From Azotimanducus sp963663145 (GTDB lineage: Bacteria > Pseudomonadota > Gammaproteobacteria > Pseudomonadales > Azotimanducaceae): a DNA stretch of 64,000 nucleotides. The notes below the pieces were generated by a model, which was given only the letters and a program-made list of their open reading frames with translations, was not told where the DNA came from and made no database searches. The translations under genes and the position numbers were made by a program. The DNA lies in assembly GCA_963663145.1 (NCBI GenBank), contig OY760134.1:1364001-1428000 (forward strand), written 5' to 3'. Of this stretch, positions 37,042-45,962 are shown piece by piece; positions within the stretch are counted from its first letter, which is position 1; each line of letters opens with the position of its first letter.

Positions 37042-38706
37042 ATGAAACAGGTAGAACGCGAGAGCTTGGAAGCGGATGTCCTCATCGTCGGAGGGGGTCC
37101 GGCCGGCCTTGCGGCGGCTTGCCGCCTCATGCAGCTTGCGGGCGAGCAGGATCAAGAACTGATGGTATGCCTCGTTGAGAAGGGCTCGGAGGTTGGCGCG
37201 CACATTCTCTCGGGTGCGATTTTTGAGCCTACCGCCCTGAATGAGCTCTTTCCAGACGCCGCCTCCCAAGGCGCTCCGCTCGATAATCCAGTGCTCTCCG
37301 AAGACATGTACTTTCTCCCATCGGGCAAGTCGAGCATACGTGTTCCGCACATGTTGCTGCCCAAGGACATGACAAACGAAGGCAACTACGCCTTGAGTCT
37401 CGGCAACATGGCGCGCTGGCTCGGCGAACAAGCAGAAGCGCTTGGCGTCAATATCTTCCCAGGCTTTGCAGCGAGCCAGACCCTGGTCGAAGATGGCAAG
37501 GTCGTCGGGGTGCTCACCGGAGACATGGGCATCGACCGTCAAGGCAATCCCAAGGGCACCTTCCAGCCGGGCTATGAAATTCGTGCCAAGTACACCCTGT
37601 TGGCCGAGGGATGCCGAGGGCATCTGGGCAAGCAACTGACTTCGGACTTTGGTCTCGACAAGGAGTCCGGCACCCAACATTACGCGATTGGCCTCAAAGA
37701 GCTTTGGGACGTGAAGCCCGAAAACCACCAGCTTGGCCGGATCTTTCATTCTCTGGGATGGCCGCTCGGATTCGGTTCGAGTGCGACCGGAGGCAGCTTT
37801 CTCTACCACCTCCCCGACAACCAAGTATCCCTTGGGCTGATCGTGGATTTGAGCTATAGCAACCCTCACCTATCGCCCTTTGACGAGATGCAGCGCTGGA
37901 AGCACCATCCGCTTGTCGCAAGCGTCCTTGAAGGCGGGCAAAGGCGCTCCTATGGCGCGAGGGCGATTGTCAAGGGGGGGCTTTTCGCCCTCCCACGCCT
38001 TGGCGTTCCCGGCGCACTGCTAATTGGCGATGATGCCGGGTTTCTCAATCCGCTCAAAATCAAGGGCAGCCACACTGCCATGAAGTCCGGGATGCTGGCT
38101 GCGGATGTGGTCTACGCAGCCTTGAACGCGGAAGACGAGGGTGGTCACGACCTATCCACCCAGTTCGCGCAGGCCGTGCGGGATTCTTGGCTGCACAAGG
38201 AACTTCATCGCGCCAGAAACTTCGGTGGATTCGTGCATAAGTTCGGGACGCTCGTGGGTTCCGCGGCCGTCTGGAAGGAGCACTGGCTGCTCCGAGGGTG
38301 CCTTCCAATGAATGTGAGCGACCCAACACCAGATCACGCAGCCTTGAAACCAGCAAATCGCATGCGCGTTATCAGCTATGAAAAACCCGATGGCGTGCTG
38401 AGCTTCGATAAGACATCCTCGGTCTATCTGTCCAACACCAACCACGAAGAAGATCAGCCCTGCCACCTCGTGCTGACTGATGCCGAACTGCCCATTCGCG
38501 ACAACCTGTCCATGTACGATGAACCGGCGCAGCGTTACTGCCCTGCAGGCGTCTATGAAGTGATTGAAGTGGAGACAGGGCCGCAGTTTGTGATCAACGC
38601 GCAGAACTGCGTGCACTGCAAGACCTGCGATATCAAAGATCCCGCGCAGAACATTAGCTGGGTAGCACCCGAGGGCACCGGAGGCCCGAACTACCCGAAC
38701 ATGTAA
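37042..38706 (+). CDS. Electron transfer flavoprotein-ubiquinone oxidoreductase
   Basis: 554-aa peripheral membrane flavoprotein that passes electrons from ETF to ubiquinone. The N-terminal dinucleotide motif VLIVGGGPAGLAAA, the LLIGDDAGFLNPLKIKG FAD block, and the C-terminal 4Fe-4S ligands (RYCPAG and NCVHCKTCDI) are all present. Divergent from etfBA, so the whole ETF branch is encoded together. With the acyl-CoA dehydrogenase at 23.3 kb it makes a complete route to the quinone pool. Confidence 0.96.
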   Translation: MKQVERESLEADVLIVGGGPAGLAAACRLMQLAGEQDQELMVCLVEKGSEVGAHILSGAIFEPTALNELFPDAASQGAPLDNPVLSEDMYFLPSGKSSIRVPHMLLPKDMTNEGNYALSLGNMARWLGEQAEALGVNIFPGFAASQTLVEDGKVVGVLTGDMGIDRQGNPKGTFQPGYEIRAKYTLLAEGCRGHLGKQLTSDFGLDKESGTQHYAIGLKELWDVKPENHQLGRIFHSLGWPLGFGSSATGGSFLYHLPDNQVSLGLIVDLSYSNPHLSPFDEMQRWKHHPLVASVLEGGQRRSYGARAIVKGGLFALPRLGVPGALLIGDDAGFLNPLKIKGSHTAMKSGMLAADVVYAALNAEDEGGHDLSTQFAQAVRDSWLHKELHRARNFGGFVHKFGTLVGSAAVWKEHWLLRGCLPMNVSDPTPDHAALKPANRMRVISYEKPDGVLSFDKTSSVYLSNTNHEEDQPCHLVLTDAELPIRDNLSMYDEPAQRYCPAGVYEVIEVETGPQFVINAQNCVHCKTCDIKDPAQNISWVAPEGTGGPNYPNM

Positions 38707-38712
38707 ATTCAT

Positions 38713-39261
38713 CTACTCCGCTCTTTCCAGCGCATAGAAGCGCTGGTAGCTCCAGATGCCTAGCCACTCGTCGTGTTCGACAAGAACCTCGGCAAACCGA
38801 AAGTGCGCCGCTCTTGAGAAGCGCCCAAGGAGACCCGTTCGCACCTCGACGCAGGGACAGGAACCTGATTCATCTGTCAGAGGCTTCATGAAGAGTTGCC
38901 CCGGAACCTTCACTGGCACCCATTCTTCGAGATTTGTCTGAACGACCAGCCGCCCCCCCTGCCCTTCCCCGTCAATCTCGAAATCCACAATCAGGAAAGG
39001 CGTGTCTTCTACCTCAATGAACGCCTTCTCCACAGGTGTGACCAGAAAGTGTTCCCCGCCCTCGCAACGCAGCAGCGTCGCGAACAGCAACACCATCTCC
39101 GTGCGTTTAATCTCAGAACCTTGGTGAAACCAACGGCCATCCGTCGCGATACGCATGTGTGAATCCACGCTGCGGGAAGGCTGCCATGCTTCAGTATCCG
39201 GGGCATACCTCGCTTGCGCCGATTCCAAGAGGCGATCAATGAGATTGGATTCCGGGTTCAT
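38713..39261 (-). CDS. DUF1285-family protein
   Basis: 182-aa soluble protein. The central part (DGRWFHQGSEIKRTEMVLLF, then HFLVTPVEKAFIEVED) is characteristic of DUF1285. Function unknown. Only 6 bp separate its stop from that of ETF-QO (convergent), so no terminator can lie between. Divergent from xthA. Confidence 0.85.
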   Translation of the reverse strand: MNPESNLIDRLLESAQARYAPDTEAWQPSRSVDSHMRIATDGRWFHQGSEIKRTEMVLLFATLLRCEGGEHFLVTPVEKAFIEVEDTPFLIVDFEIDGEGQGGRLVVQTNLEEWVPVKVPGQLFMKPLTDESGSCPCVEVRTGLLGRFSRAAHFRFAEVLVEHDEWLGIWSYQRFYALERAE

Positions 39262-39375
39262 TCTTTGGCGTCAGTAGAGTGGATTCGCACTTCATTCCCC
39301 AATCATAAGACTATTAGAGTTGAATCATCGGCCAAACTCGCCCAAGATTCACGCTTCGCATTCGGGATGTCGAAC

Positions 39376-40191
39376 ATGAAGATCGTCTCCTTTAACGTCA
39401 ATAGCATTCGCAAACGATTTCATCAGTTGGAAGCGGTGCTTGACAAACATTCGCCTGAGATCGTTGCCCTGCAGGAAACCAAGGTCACGGATGAGGATTT
39501 TCCGTTCGAGGACTTCAAGGCACTGGGACTTCCGTACGTACAGGTATTTGGCCAGAAAACACACTACGGGGTGGCCGTGGCATCGACCATAGAACCCGTC
39601 GACGTCGTCAATGGATTCGATTGGCGGGAGGAGGATCAGCAGCGACGCTTTCAAGCGATGAAATACTCGACGGGTAGTGGCGAACTGACCGTGCTGAATG
39701 GCTACTTCCCTCAGGGAGAGGCCCGCTCACACCCCGTCAAGTTTCCGGGAAAGGAACAGTTTTACAGTGATTTGCTGAAATATCTCCAGAAACGCTGTTC
39801 GGCGCATTCCATGCTGGTTTCTGTTGGAGACATGAACGTCGCTCCCCAAGATCTTGACATACTCATTGGCGAAAAGAACGCCAAACGTTGGCTGCAAACG
39901 GGCAAGTGCAGTTTCTTGCCCGAAGAGCGTGAGTGGCTGGCGGCGGTCACCGACTGGGGGCTTCGTGACTGTTATGCGGAGCTTACTGAAGATTCCGACC
40001 GATTGGCGAGCTGGTTCGATTATCGTTCGCGAGGATTCGAAGATGATCCTAAGCGAGGCCTTCGTATCGATCTCCTATTGGCCACGGAGCCCCTGTTTGA
40101 GCGCCTAAGAACCAGCGGAATCGACTTGGACATTCGAGCCATGACGCAGCCATCGGATCATGCGCCCGTTTGGTGCGAATTTGATCTTTAG
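39376..40191 (+). CDS. xthA: Exodeoxyribonuclease III
   Basis: 271-aa Mg-dependent AP endonuclease and 3'-5' exonuclease for base-excision repair. MKIVSFNVNSIRKRFHQLE, LQETKV (Glu ligand), NGYFPQGEA, GDMNVAPQDLDI and PSDHAPVW (catalytic His) are all there. ATG 39376 is preferred; ATG 39367 would add three residues. A hairpin GGGGC/GCCCC (40197-40211) lies just after the stop, without a T run. Confidence 0.96.
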   Translation: MKIVSFNVNSIRKRFHQLEAVLDKHSPEIVALQETKVTDEDFPFEDFKALGLPYVQVFGQKTHYGVAVASTIEPVDVVNGFDWREEDQQRRFQAMKYSTGSGELTVLNGYFPQGEARSHPVKFPGKEQFYSDLLKYLQKRCSAHSMLVSVGDMNVAPQDLDILIGEKNAKRWLQTGKCSFLPEEREWLAAVTDWGLRDCYAELTEDSDRLASWFDYRSRGFEDDPKRGLRIDLLLATEPLFERLRTSGIDLDIRAMTQPSDHAPVWCEFDL

Positions 40192-40239
40192 TCTCAGGGG
40201 CGCTTAGCCCCCAGGCAGTGGAGGCATGAGGCAAGGCCG

Positions 40240-41511
40240 ATGATCGGGCCAACTCCAGCCGAAAAGGTCACACCCCGAAACTACGTGCTCGGCATATTGG
40301 TTGTCGTCTATGTCTTCAATTTCATTGACAGACAAATCCTCGCCATTCTTCTCGAGCCCATCAAGCTAGAACTAGTCTTAACGGACACACAGCTCGGGTT
40401 TCTCTCTGGGATTGCATTCGCGGTCTTCTACGCCACCCTCGGCATGCCAATTGCCCGCATCGCCGACCGAACATCCCGTACCGGCGTAATTGCCGTTTGC
40501 TTGACGCTTTGGAGCGCCATGATCGCCCTTTGTGGCCTTGCCGCAAATTTCGTACAGCTCTTGCTTGCGCGAATAGGTGTTGCCGTTGGAGAGGCCGGTG
40601 GAAGTCCTCCCGCCCATTCGCTGATCTCCGACTATTTCCCAGCTGAAACCAGAGCGACCGCGCTCAGCATCTATTCACTCGGCATTCCCATCGGCACCAT
40701 GTTTGGCCTCATGTTCGGAGGCTGGATCAACGAGTTCTTTGGCTGGCGAATGGCCTTTCTTGTGGTTGGGGTGCCCGGAATACTCTTAGCAATCATATTC
40801 CGACTCACGGTTCGGGAACCAAAACGCCAAGGCGTTGCCGAGGCCGCCGCAAATACATCTATAAGCAAGGTGGCCGACTATCTTTGGCGGCAAAAATCCT
40901 TCAAACACTTGGCCATGGGCGCAGCACTTCACGCATTTGTTGGCTATGGATTGACGCAGTGGAACCCTTCGTTTTTCATTCGCTCGCATGGGCTCGGTAC
41001 CGGTGAGATCGGAACCATCTTGGCCTTGCTCGCAGGCCTCGTCGGAGGCGCAGGCACCTTCTTCGGCGGCTGGATCGCAGACAAGATAGCGCCGAGGGGC
41101 GTGCGATGGTACATGTGGGTGCCTCTTTTAGGCTTGGCACTTACAGTGCCCTTCCTGACTGCCGCTTATCTCGCCGACTCGCATGTCCTGGCTTTTCTGC
41201 TCTTCATCCTGCCAACTTTTTTTGGTTCCCTCTATCTGGGGCCATCCTTTGCCGCAACTCAGAGCTTGGTGCCTGCCCATATGCGCGCGGTCGCGGCGGC
41301 GGTCCTTCTGTTCATTATCAATATCATTGGGCTTGGTCTAGGACCATGGCTGGTAGGCGTTCTGAGCGACCTGCTCGAGCCAAGATTCGGTCATGAGTCG
41401 TTGCGCTATGCGCTGATCATTACCGCCGTGTTGAACCTTTTGGCGGCCATACATTACTGGCTGGCCTCAAAGACGCTGGGTGCGGACCTGAATCGGGCGA
41501 TGCACCACTAA
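40240..41511 (+). CDS. MFS transporter, Spinster-like
   Basis: 423 aa with 12 predicted membrane helices. FNFIDRQILAILLEPIK in helix 1 and the RIADRTSRTGVI loop 2-3 are typical of the spinster-type MFS group. GVAVGEAGGSPPAHSLISDYFP is the conserved helix 4-5 region. The substrate is unknown; relatives are often next to degradation genes for aromatic or lipid compounds. A hydrolase follows 29 bp later and may act on the imported compound. Confidence 0.88.
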   Translation: MIGPTPAEKVTPRNYVLGILVVVYVFNFIDRQILAILLEPIKLELVLTDTQLGFLSGIAFAVFYATLGMPIARIADRTSRTGVIAVCLTLWSAMIALCGLAANFVQLLLARIGVAVGEAGGSPPAHSLISDYFPAETRATALSIYSLGIPIGTMFGLMFGGWINEFFGWRMAFLVVGVPGILLAIIFRLTVREPKRQGVAEAAANTSISKVADYLWRQKSFKHLAMGAALHAFVGYGLTQWNPSFFIRSHGLGTGEIGTILALLAGLVGGAGTFFGGWIADKIAPRGVRWYMWVPLLGLALTVPFLTAAYLADSHVLAFLLFILPTFFGSLYLGPSFAATQSLVPAHMRAVAAAVLLFIINIIGLGLGPWLVGVLSDLLEPRFGHESLRYALIITAVLNLLAAIHYWLASKTLGADLNRAMHH

Positions 41512-41540
41512 ACTACTCTTCAATCAATAAGGCTCAATTC

Positions 41541-42308
41541 ATGCCGGAACTTCATAGAGCGGGACGCTCAATCTACTTCGAAACCCACGGAGAGGGCCCC
41601 GCCCTGCTCCTATCACACGGCTATTCCGCAACTTCACAAATGTGGACGGGCCAAGTGGGTGCACTTTCCAAGCGGCACAAGCTCATCATCTGGGACATGT
41701 GCGGCCACGGACGATCCGAATCACCCGATGATCCAGACCTCTACACTGAAGCCAAAACAGTCGATGACATCAAGGGGCTCTTGGATCACCTAGGCGACTC
41801 GTCGGCGATAGTCGGCGGCCTCTCTCTCGGCGGATACATGTCGCTGGCCTTCCATGCAAGCTATCCCGAGTATGTTCGCGCCCTGTTGATCTTCGATACG
41901 GGGCCCGGCTTCAAGAGCGACACTGCGCGCGAAGCTTGGAACGAACAGGCCCGCGGGAGGGGGGAGATGTTGGAGCAACAGGGGTTATCGGCACTTGAAT
42001 CCATGAGCGCCGAAATGGCGCAGGCGCAACACAAATCCGCATTCGGTCTTGCCATGGCCGCTCGTTACATGCTGATCCAATCGAGTGACCGCGTCATTCA
42101 ATCCCTACCGCAAATTCGCGTGCCTTCGCTGGTGCTGGTGGGGGGACTCGATGAGCCTTTTCTCAATGCGACCAACTACATGGCGGCAAAGATTGAAGGC
42201 GCTTCAAAGGTAATGATCGAGGGTGCGGGACATGCTTCGAACATAGACCGTCGGCGAGCCTTCAATGAAGCGGTGCTTGAGTTTCTCGATTCGAACCAGC
42301 TCTACTAG
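41541..42308 (+). CDS. Alpha/beta-hydrolase
   Basis: 255-aa alpha/beta-hydrolase fold enzyme. Oxyanion region LLSHGYSA, nucleophile elbow GLSLGGYMS (Ser), acid in LVGGLDEPF and His in GAGHASNIDR form a complete triad. No signal peptide, so cytoplasmic. Resembles the lactonase/esterase type; substrate not determinable. Its end overlaps the end of pyrF by four bases. Confidence 0.87.
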   Translation: MPELHRAGRSIYFETHGEGPALLLSHGYSATSQMWTGQVGALSKRHKLIIWDMCGHGRSESPDDPDLYTEAKTVDDIKGLLDHLGDSSAIVGGLSLGGYMSLAFHASYPEYVRALLIFDTGPGFKSDTAREAWNEQARGRGEMLEQQGLSALESMSAEMAQAQHKSAFGLAMAARYMLIQSSDRVIQSLPQIRVPSLVLVGGLDEPFLNATNYMAAKIEGASKVMIEGAGHASNIDRRRAFNEAVLEFLDSNQLY

Positions 42309-43120
42309 CTGTTGAGCAGTTCACCTATCCGTTGATTGAGCCGCTGTAAGGCTTGTGATGCCGCAGACGCAAAGTCCAAGCCTCGGCTCGCGCCAGCAAC
42401 CGATCTCGAGACGTTGATCACCATGCCGCCTTGGCGGGTGAAGGCGGCTCGAATCACTTCCGCCAAATCACCGCCTTGAGCGCCGATGCCTGGGATAAGC
42501 AGTGGCATGTCGCCGATTGTTTCGCGTATAGCCCCAAGCTCCCACGTATGGGTGGCACCGGCGACCAGCATGAGATTGCCGTGCGTGTTCGCCTTGACGA
42601 CTTCTTTGGCCACCCGCAAGTAGGTGGGATCCGCTTCTGGATAGTTTTGCAACCATTCAGCCTGCGGATTGCTCGTTCGGCAGAGGACGAACACGCCCTT
42701 GTCGGCTCGCTCGAAAAACGGACTCAGGTTGTCCAAACCCAAATAAGGAGAGACCGTGACGGCATCAGCCCTGTAGCGATCAAAGGCTTCTCGGGCGTAG
42801 GCCTTGCAAGTCTCACCTATGTCGCCCCGCTTGGCGTCGAGTATCACTGGAGTGTTCGGATGGTGATCGTGTATGTGCTCGATGAGGTCTACAAGCACGT
42901 CTTCATAGCCATAGCCCGAAAACCACGCCACCTGCGGCTTGAACGCGCATACGTCAGCCGCAGTCGCGTCAATGAGCGCCCTACAAAACGCGAAGGTTGC
43001 GTTCAAGCTGGGCCGAAAATGTGTCGGAAGTGTCTCGGGATTTGGGTCCAGCCCCACACACACAAGACGCTGGTCCTGCCAAGCGGCCTCTATGAGCGTA
43101 CGAAAGGTTGGGCGTGGCAT
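42305..43120 (-). CDS. pyrF: Orotidine 5'-phosphate decarboxylase (type 2)
   Basis: 271-aa enzyme for the last step of UMP synthesis. The catalytic DAKRGDIG (Asp-Lys-Asp array) and PGIGAQGGD phosphate loop are present. ATG 43120 (MPRPTFRTLIEAAW) is chosen; the frame stays open to 43285 but that part overlaps tRNA-Ser and is not family sequence. Divergent from tRNA-Ser. TATACT seven bases before the ATG could be a -10 box for a nearly leaderless transcript, but this is weak. Confidence 0.94.
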   Translation of the reverse strand: MPRPTFRTLIEAAWQDQRLVCVGLDPNPETLPTHFRPSLNATFAFCRALIDATAADVCAFKPQVAWFSGYGYEDVLVDLIEHIHDHHPNTPVILDAKRGDIGETCKAYAREAFDRYRADAVTVSPYLGLDNLSPFFERADKGVFVLCRTSNPQAEWLQNYPEADPTYLRVAKEVVKANTHGNLMLVAGATHTWELGAIRETIGDMPLLIPGIGAQGGDLAEVIRAAFTRQGGMVINVSRSVAGASRGLDFASAASQALQRLNQRIGELLNS

Positions 43121-43237
43121 AAGGACAGTATAGTGCGAAGAAGTGGAATACTCGCTTCCATCGGGGAGAGTAATCCGCTTCAATAGCGACACTCCCCTTT
43201 GAACAAGCGTCTTTCCATCCGACCCCCATCTCAATCG

Positions 43238-43243
43238 TATAAT
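43238..43243 (+). promoter_or_regulatory. -10 box of tRNA-Ser
   Basis: TATAAT 14 bp before the tRNA 5' end, followed by a GC-rich stretch (GCCCACCCGC), a discriminator type linked to stringent control. No good -35 box. Confidence 0.55.
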
Positions 43244-43257
43244 GCCCACCCGCAACC

Positions 43258-43345
43258 GGAGGGGTGGCAGAGCGGTTGAATGCACCGGTCTTGAAAACCG
43301 GCAAGGTGAGAGCCTTCGAGGGTTCGAATCCCTCCCCCTCCGCCA
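43258..43345 (+). tRNA. tRNA-Ser(UGA)
   Basis: 88-nt class II tRNA. The acceptor GGAGGGG pairs with CCCCTCC; the discriminator is G and CCA is encoded. The anticodon loop CTTGAAA gives anticodon TGA between CCGGT and ACCGG. A long variable arm (AAGG/CCTT) and the T arm GGGTTCGAATCCC follow. Reads UCN serine codons. An accessory-gene run begins just downstream, so this may be an integration site. Confidence 0.97.
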
Positions 43346-43363
43346 AAGAATCTTGAAATATAC

Positions 43364-44344
43364 TTAGGGATATGGTCCCAAGAACCTCTCGCCGTCGAAG
43401 TGAATCAGGTGATCGGGTTTATCCGCTATCCAGACTTCGGTTTCCCAAGCGATTTCTTTCACCCACACTCGAAATGCGTCCCGTGTTGCAAAGGCGCTCA
43501 CATAGACTCTAGGATGCGTACACTCTTGGGTAAGGCGCTCCAATTCGAGGTGGCGAAGCGGTGCAATCGGATTGGATGAGTGCACTGCTTCCACGAGCAG
43601 AATCCAATTCCTTACGGAATCGTACGCCACAATATCCGGCAACCGATCATGCTCTAGGACAAAGAAACCAAGTGTGTCGAGTTTTTGTTGATCTCGATGC
43701 AATACCTTCGCAGCCGAATCTCCGATATATAAGATTTCTGAACGCGGTGCAAATCGTGGGAAGAACTCCTCAACTACCATGCGCTGAAGGTCGTTATGCG
43801 GCCCTGGGGAAAATTCCAGCGGCGGACTCCCATCGCTCAGGGAAATCACAATTCCACGCTTCTTGAGGCTTCGGTGCCGATTTATTCGATCTTCTAGCGT
43901 CCCGTTGTCCGCAATAAACTCCTCAACGGCGGTTAACTAATCCGCAGTACCAAATTTCCGAATCAAGTCGCTTGCAGCGGGTGCGATCGCCCATGCCCGA
44001 GTGGGGTTGTTGGTATTTGCGTCAGGTTTCCCAGCACTAGGAATCGCGAGTCCTGCTTCGCGCAAAAACACGAAATCTCTGCGTCTGACATCGTCATAAG
44101 AGCCGGAGGAAAGATGTTCACCATAGTGCTCGTTCCAGAAAGTAATGGTTTGGCGGGTGGTCAAATTATGCTGGGACCATCCCCAGACCGCTGCATTCGC
44201 CCAGAGACTATCAGGTTGGATATCGCTCAGCGCGAGCAACGCCAGAGCCAGTCGATGCCTTCGGCGCTCGGAGAGTTCACCGAGATTGATGCCTGCTGCG
44301 CTGAGAATTTTCAGTGCGTCATCTATTTTTTCCTGAACCGACAC
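43364..44344 (-). pseudogene. BsuBI/PstI-type restriction endonuclease with in-frame amber codon
   Basis: Full-length frame of 326 codons broken only by TAG at 43937-43939 (codon 136). The N-terminal helix-turn-helix part (VSVQEKIDDALKILSAAG, FWNEHYGEHLSSGSYDDVRRRD) and the C-terminal nuclease (SPGPHNDLQRMVVEEFFPRF, LPDIVAYDSVRN, ILLVEAVHSS catalytic Asp and Glu) match BsuBI/PstI enzymes, which are 316-326 aa. The stop follows LIRKFGTAD where the family usually has Trp, so TGG to TAG is likely. GTG 44344 follows the methylase stop by one base; a TTG at 44410 is also in frame. Probably inactive unless amber is read through. Confidence 0.85.
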
Positions 44345-44345
44345 G

Positions 44346-45365
44346 TTAAGCGAAAAGCTCCTTTTGGCCTCGCGAATTAATCTCGGCCACTTCCTTTCGC
44401 GATAGCTCAATGCCCGAGAAGAGCGTGTCCCATGCCGCCTCCGCTACTGCTTTGGCAAGCAATGGAGGCACGGCATTCGCGACCTGATTAAACTGATTGC
44501 TTTCGCTTCCTTTGAATTGAAACCAATCTGGAAAGCTCTGTAGGCGGGCGCCTTCACGAACGGTGAGTCGACGACGCCTGCCATCTGGGAGGCGTAGGCG
44601 AAGCATGTCCCCGGTCGCGCCCGCCAGGTTTCTGCATGTGACTGTTCGACTTGGCCCATCCAAATGCAGGTCGCGCGGCCGAATACACATCGATTTCTTT
44701 TCGTACCGAGCGACGTAGTCATCCATACTCGGCGTCAAAAAGCGTGCGTTTATCGGAATGCTATGCGCTAAAGGGCCGAGTGCTTCACCTGCTGTGTACC
44801 TAGGCGAATGCCTACGCGGCGCGAACTTGGCACCTTTGTGGCCAACGACGAAAAGCCTCTCCCTGCGTTGAGGCACACCGAAATCAACTGCGTTTAGCAA
44901 ATGCTCCTCAACAGCGTACCCAAGGTGTTTTAACTCCTGCACTATCGATGCCAGATACTCCTTGTTGCGATATCGCATACCGCGAACGTTCTCGAACAAA
45001 ACAAGGGTGGGGCTACATTGCCTCACTGCGGCCAGAAATGCCGGAAATCCATCTCGTTCGTCCCGTCGTCCAATTTGGTTTCCTCCCACGCTGAATGGCT
45101 GGCAGGGCGGACCTCCTATGACAGCAATGGCTCCTTCTGGGTAGCTTGTTTCGGAGGTGAGAAAAGTTTCGTGGCATATGCCTAGCAGGTTTTCTTGGTA
45201 GGTTAAGCAGGCTGATGAATCCTTTTCGAACCCAACGGTCCGAAATCCTGCCGCTTCAAAGCCAAGTGCTAGACCACCACAGCCAGCAAAAAGATCCAGT
45301 ACAAGGGGTGACTCGGGAGGTGCGCAGGGCTTGAGTTGCGCGTCAAGGAAATCGACATACGACAT
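44346..45365 (-). CDS. DNA (cytosine-5-)-methyltransferase
   Basis: 339-aa C5-cytosine methyltransferase, complete. Motif I LDLFAGCGGLALGF, IV GGPPCQPFS (catalytic Cys), VI FENVRG, VIII QRRERLFVV, IX LTVREGARLQSFP and X NQVANAVPPLLAKAVAE are in order, with a short target-recognition region between VIII and IX. It would protect DNA from the endonuclease encoded downstream. PstI itself pairs with an adenine methylase, so the pairing is unusual. It may now be an orphan methylase. Confidence 0.92.
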   Translation of the reverse strand: MSYVDFLDAQLKPCAPPESPLVLDLFAGCGGLALGFEAAGFRTVGFEKDSSACLTYQENLLGICHETFLTSETSYPEGAIAVIGGPPCQPFSVGGNQIGRRDERDGFPAFLAAVRQCSPTLVLFENVRGMRYRNKEYLASIVQELKHLGYAVEEHLLNAVDFGVPQRRERLFVVGHKGAKFAPRRHSPRYTAGEALGPLAHSIPINARFLTPSMDDYVARYEKKSMCIRPRDLHLDGPSRTVTCRNLAGATGDMLRLRLPDGRRRRLTVREGARLQSFPDWFQFKGSESNQFNQVANAVPPLLAKAVAEAAWDTLFSGIELSRKEVAEINSRGQKELFA

Positions 45366-45962
45366 GGAATAATCGTTGGCGAAACCGTTCCTAGACCTCG
45401 AATATGGACAAGTATATCAGGCGATCAACGTGCCAAGGAAAGGGATTCTGAAGTGGGCTGTTAAATTGTTGCAATGGTTTCGCCACAACAAATGCTTCAG
45501 CCTATCGTGAATCGCATTCTCGTAGCACTACATCCCTAATTCCTTCATCGCGTCGCTCATCTTGCCACAAGGAAGTGGGATAGAGGATCTTGAGCAAGCA
45601 ACATGAAAAAACCCGGTGCGAAAAGGAGGCCACGCGTCAAGCTACAAGCTGCCAACATCGTTGATTCACCCTATTGAGAAGCGGTGATTTTCGGCATTGC
45701 GGAGGTGGGGGTGGAATAGCGCCCATGTGCCCAAGCAGAAGTTTGTCGCGCTATGGCTTCTCTACTTTGCCAAAGAAGACGACTTGAGCCTGTGTGCAGT
45801 AGCCGCAAGCAATCAGCACCCCTCTCAGAGGTTGATACAATCCCCGTTGTGCCGTAGACGTTCAGCCGCGCAAATGTCCACACCACTCCGACACCCGCAG
45901 GTGAGTGCTCGATGGACCTCTACCCTACTGAGCAACGTCTGGGTAGTCGAGCCCATTCTCCC
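45366..45962. other. Intergenic region without recognised gene
   Basis: 597 bp between the methyltransferase and the AlbA_2 gene. Only short open frames occur on either strand (up to 89 codons at 45697-45966) and none resembles a known family. A 6-bp inverted repeat TTGTTG/CAACAA lies near 45465-45490. I see no tRNA or clear terminator. Confidence 0.5.

Noticed and set aside
43121..43285. A longer pyrF start reaching into the tRNA-Ser gene
   Set aside because: The extra 55 residues do not belong to the OMP decarboxylase family and overlap the tRNA on the other strand.
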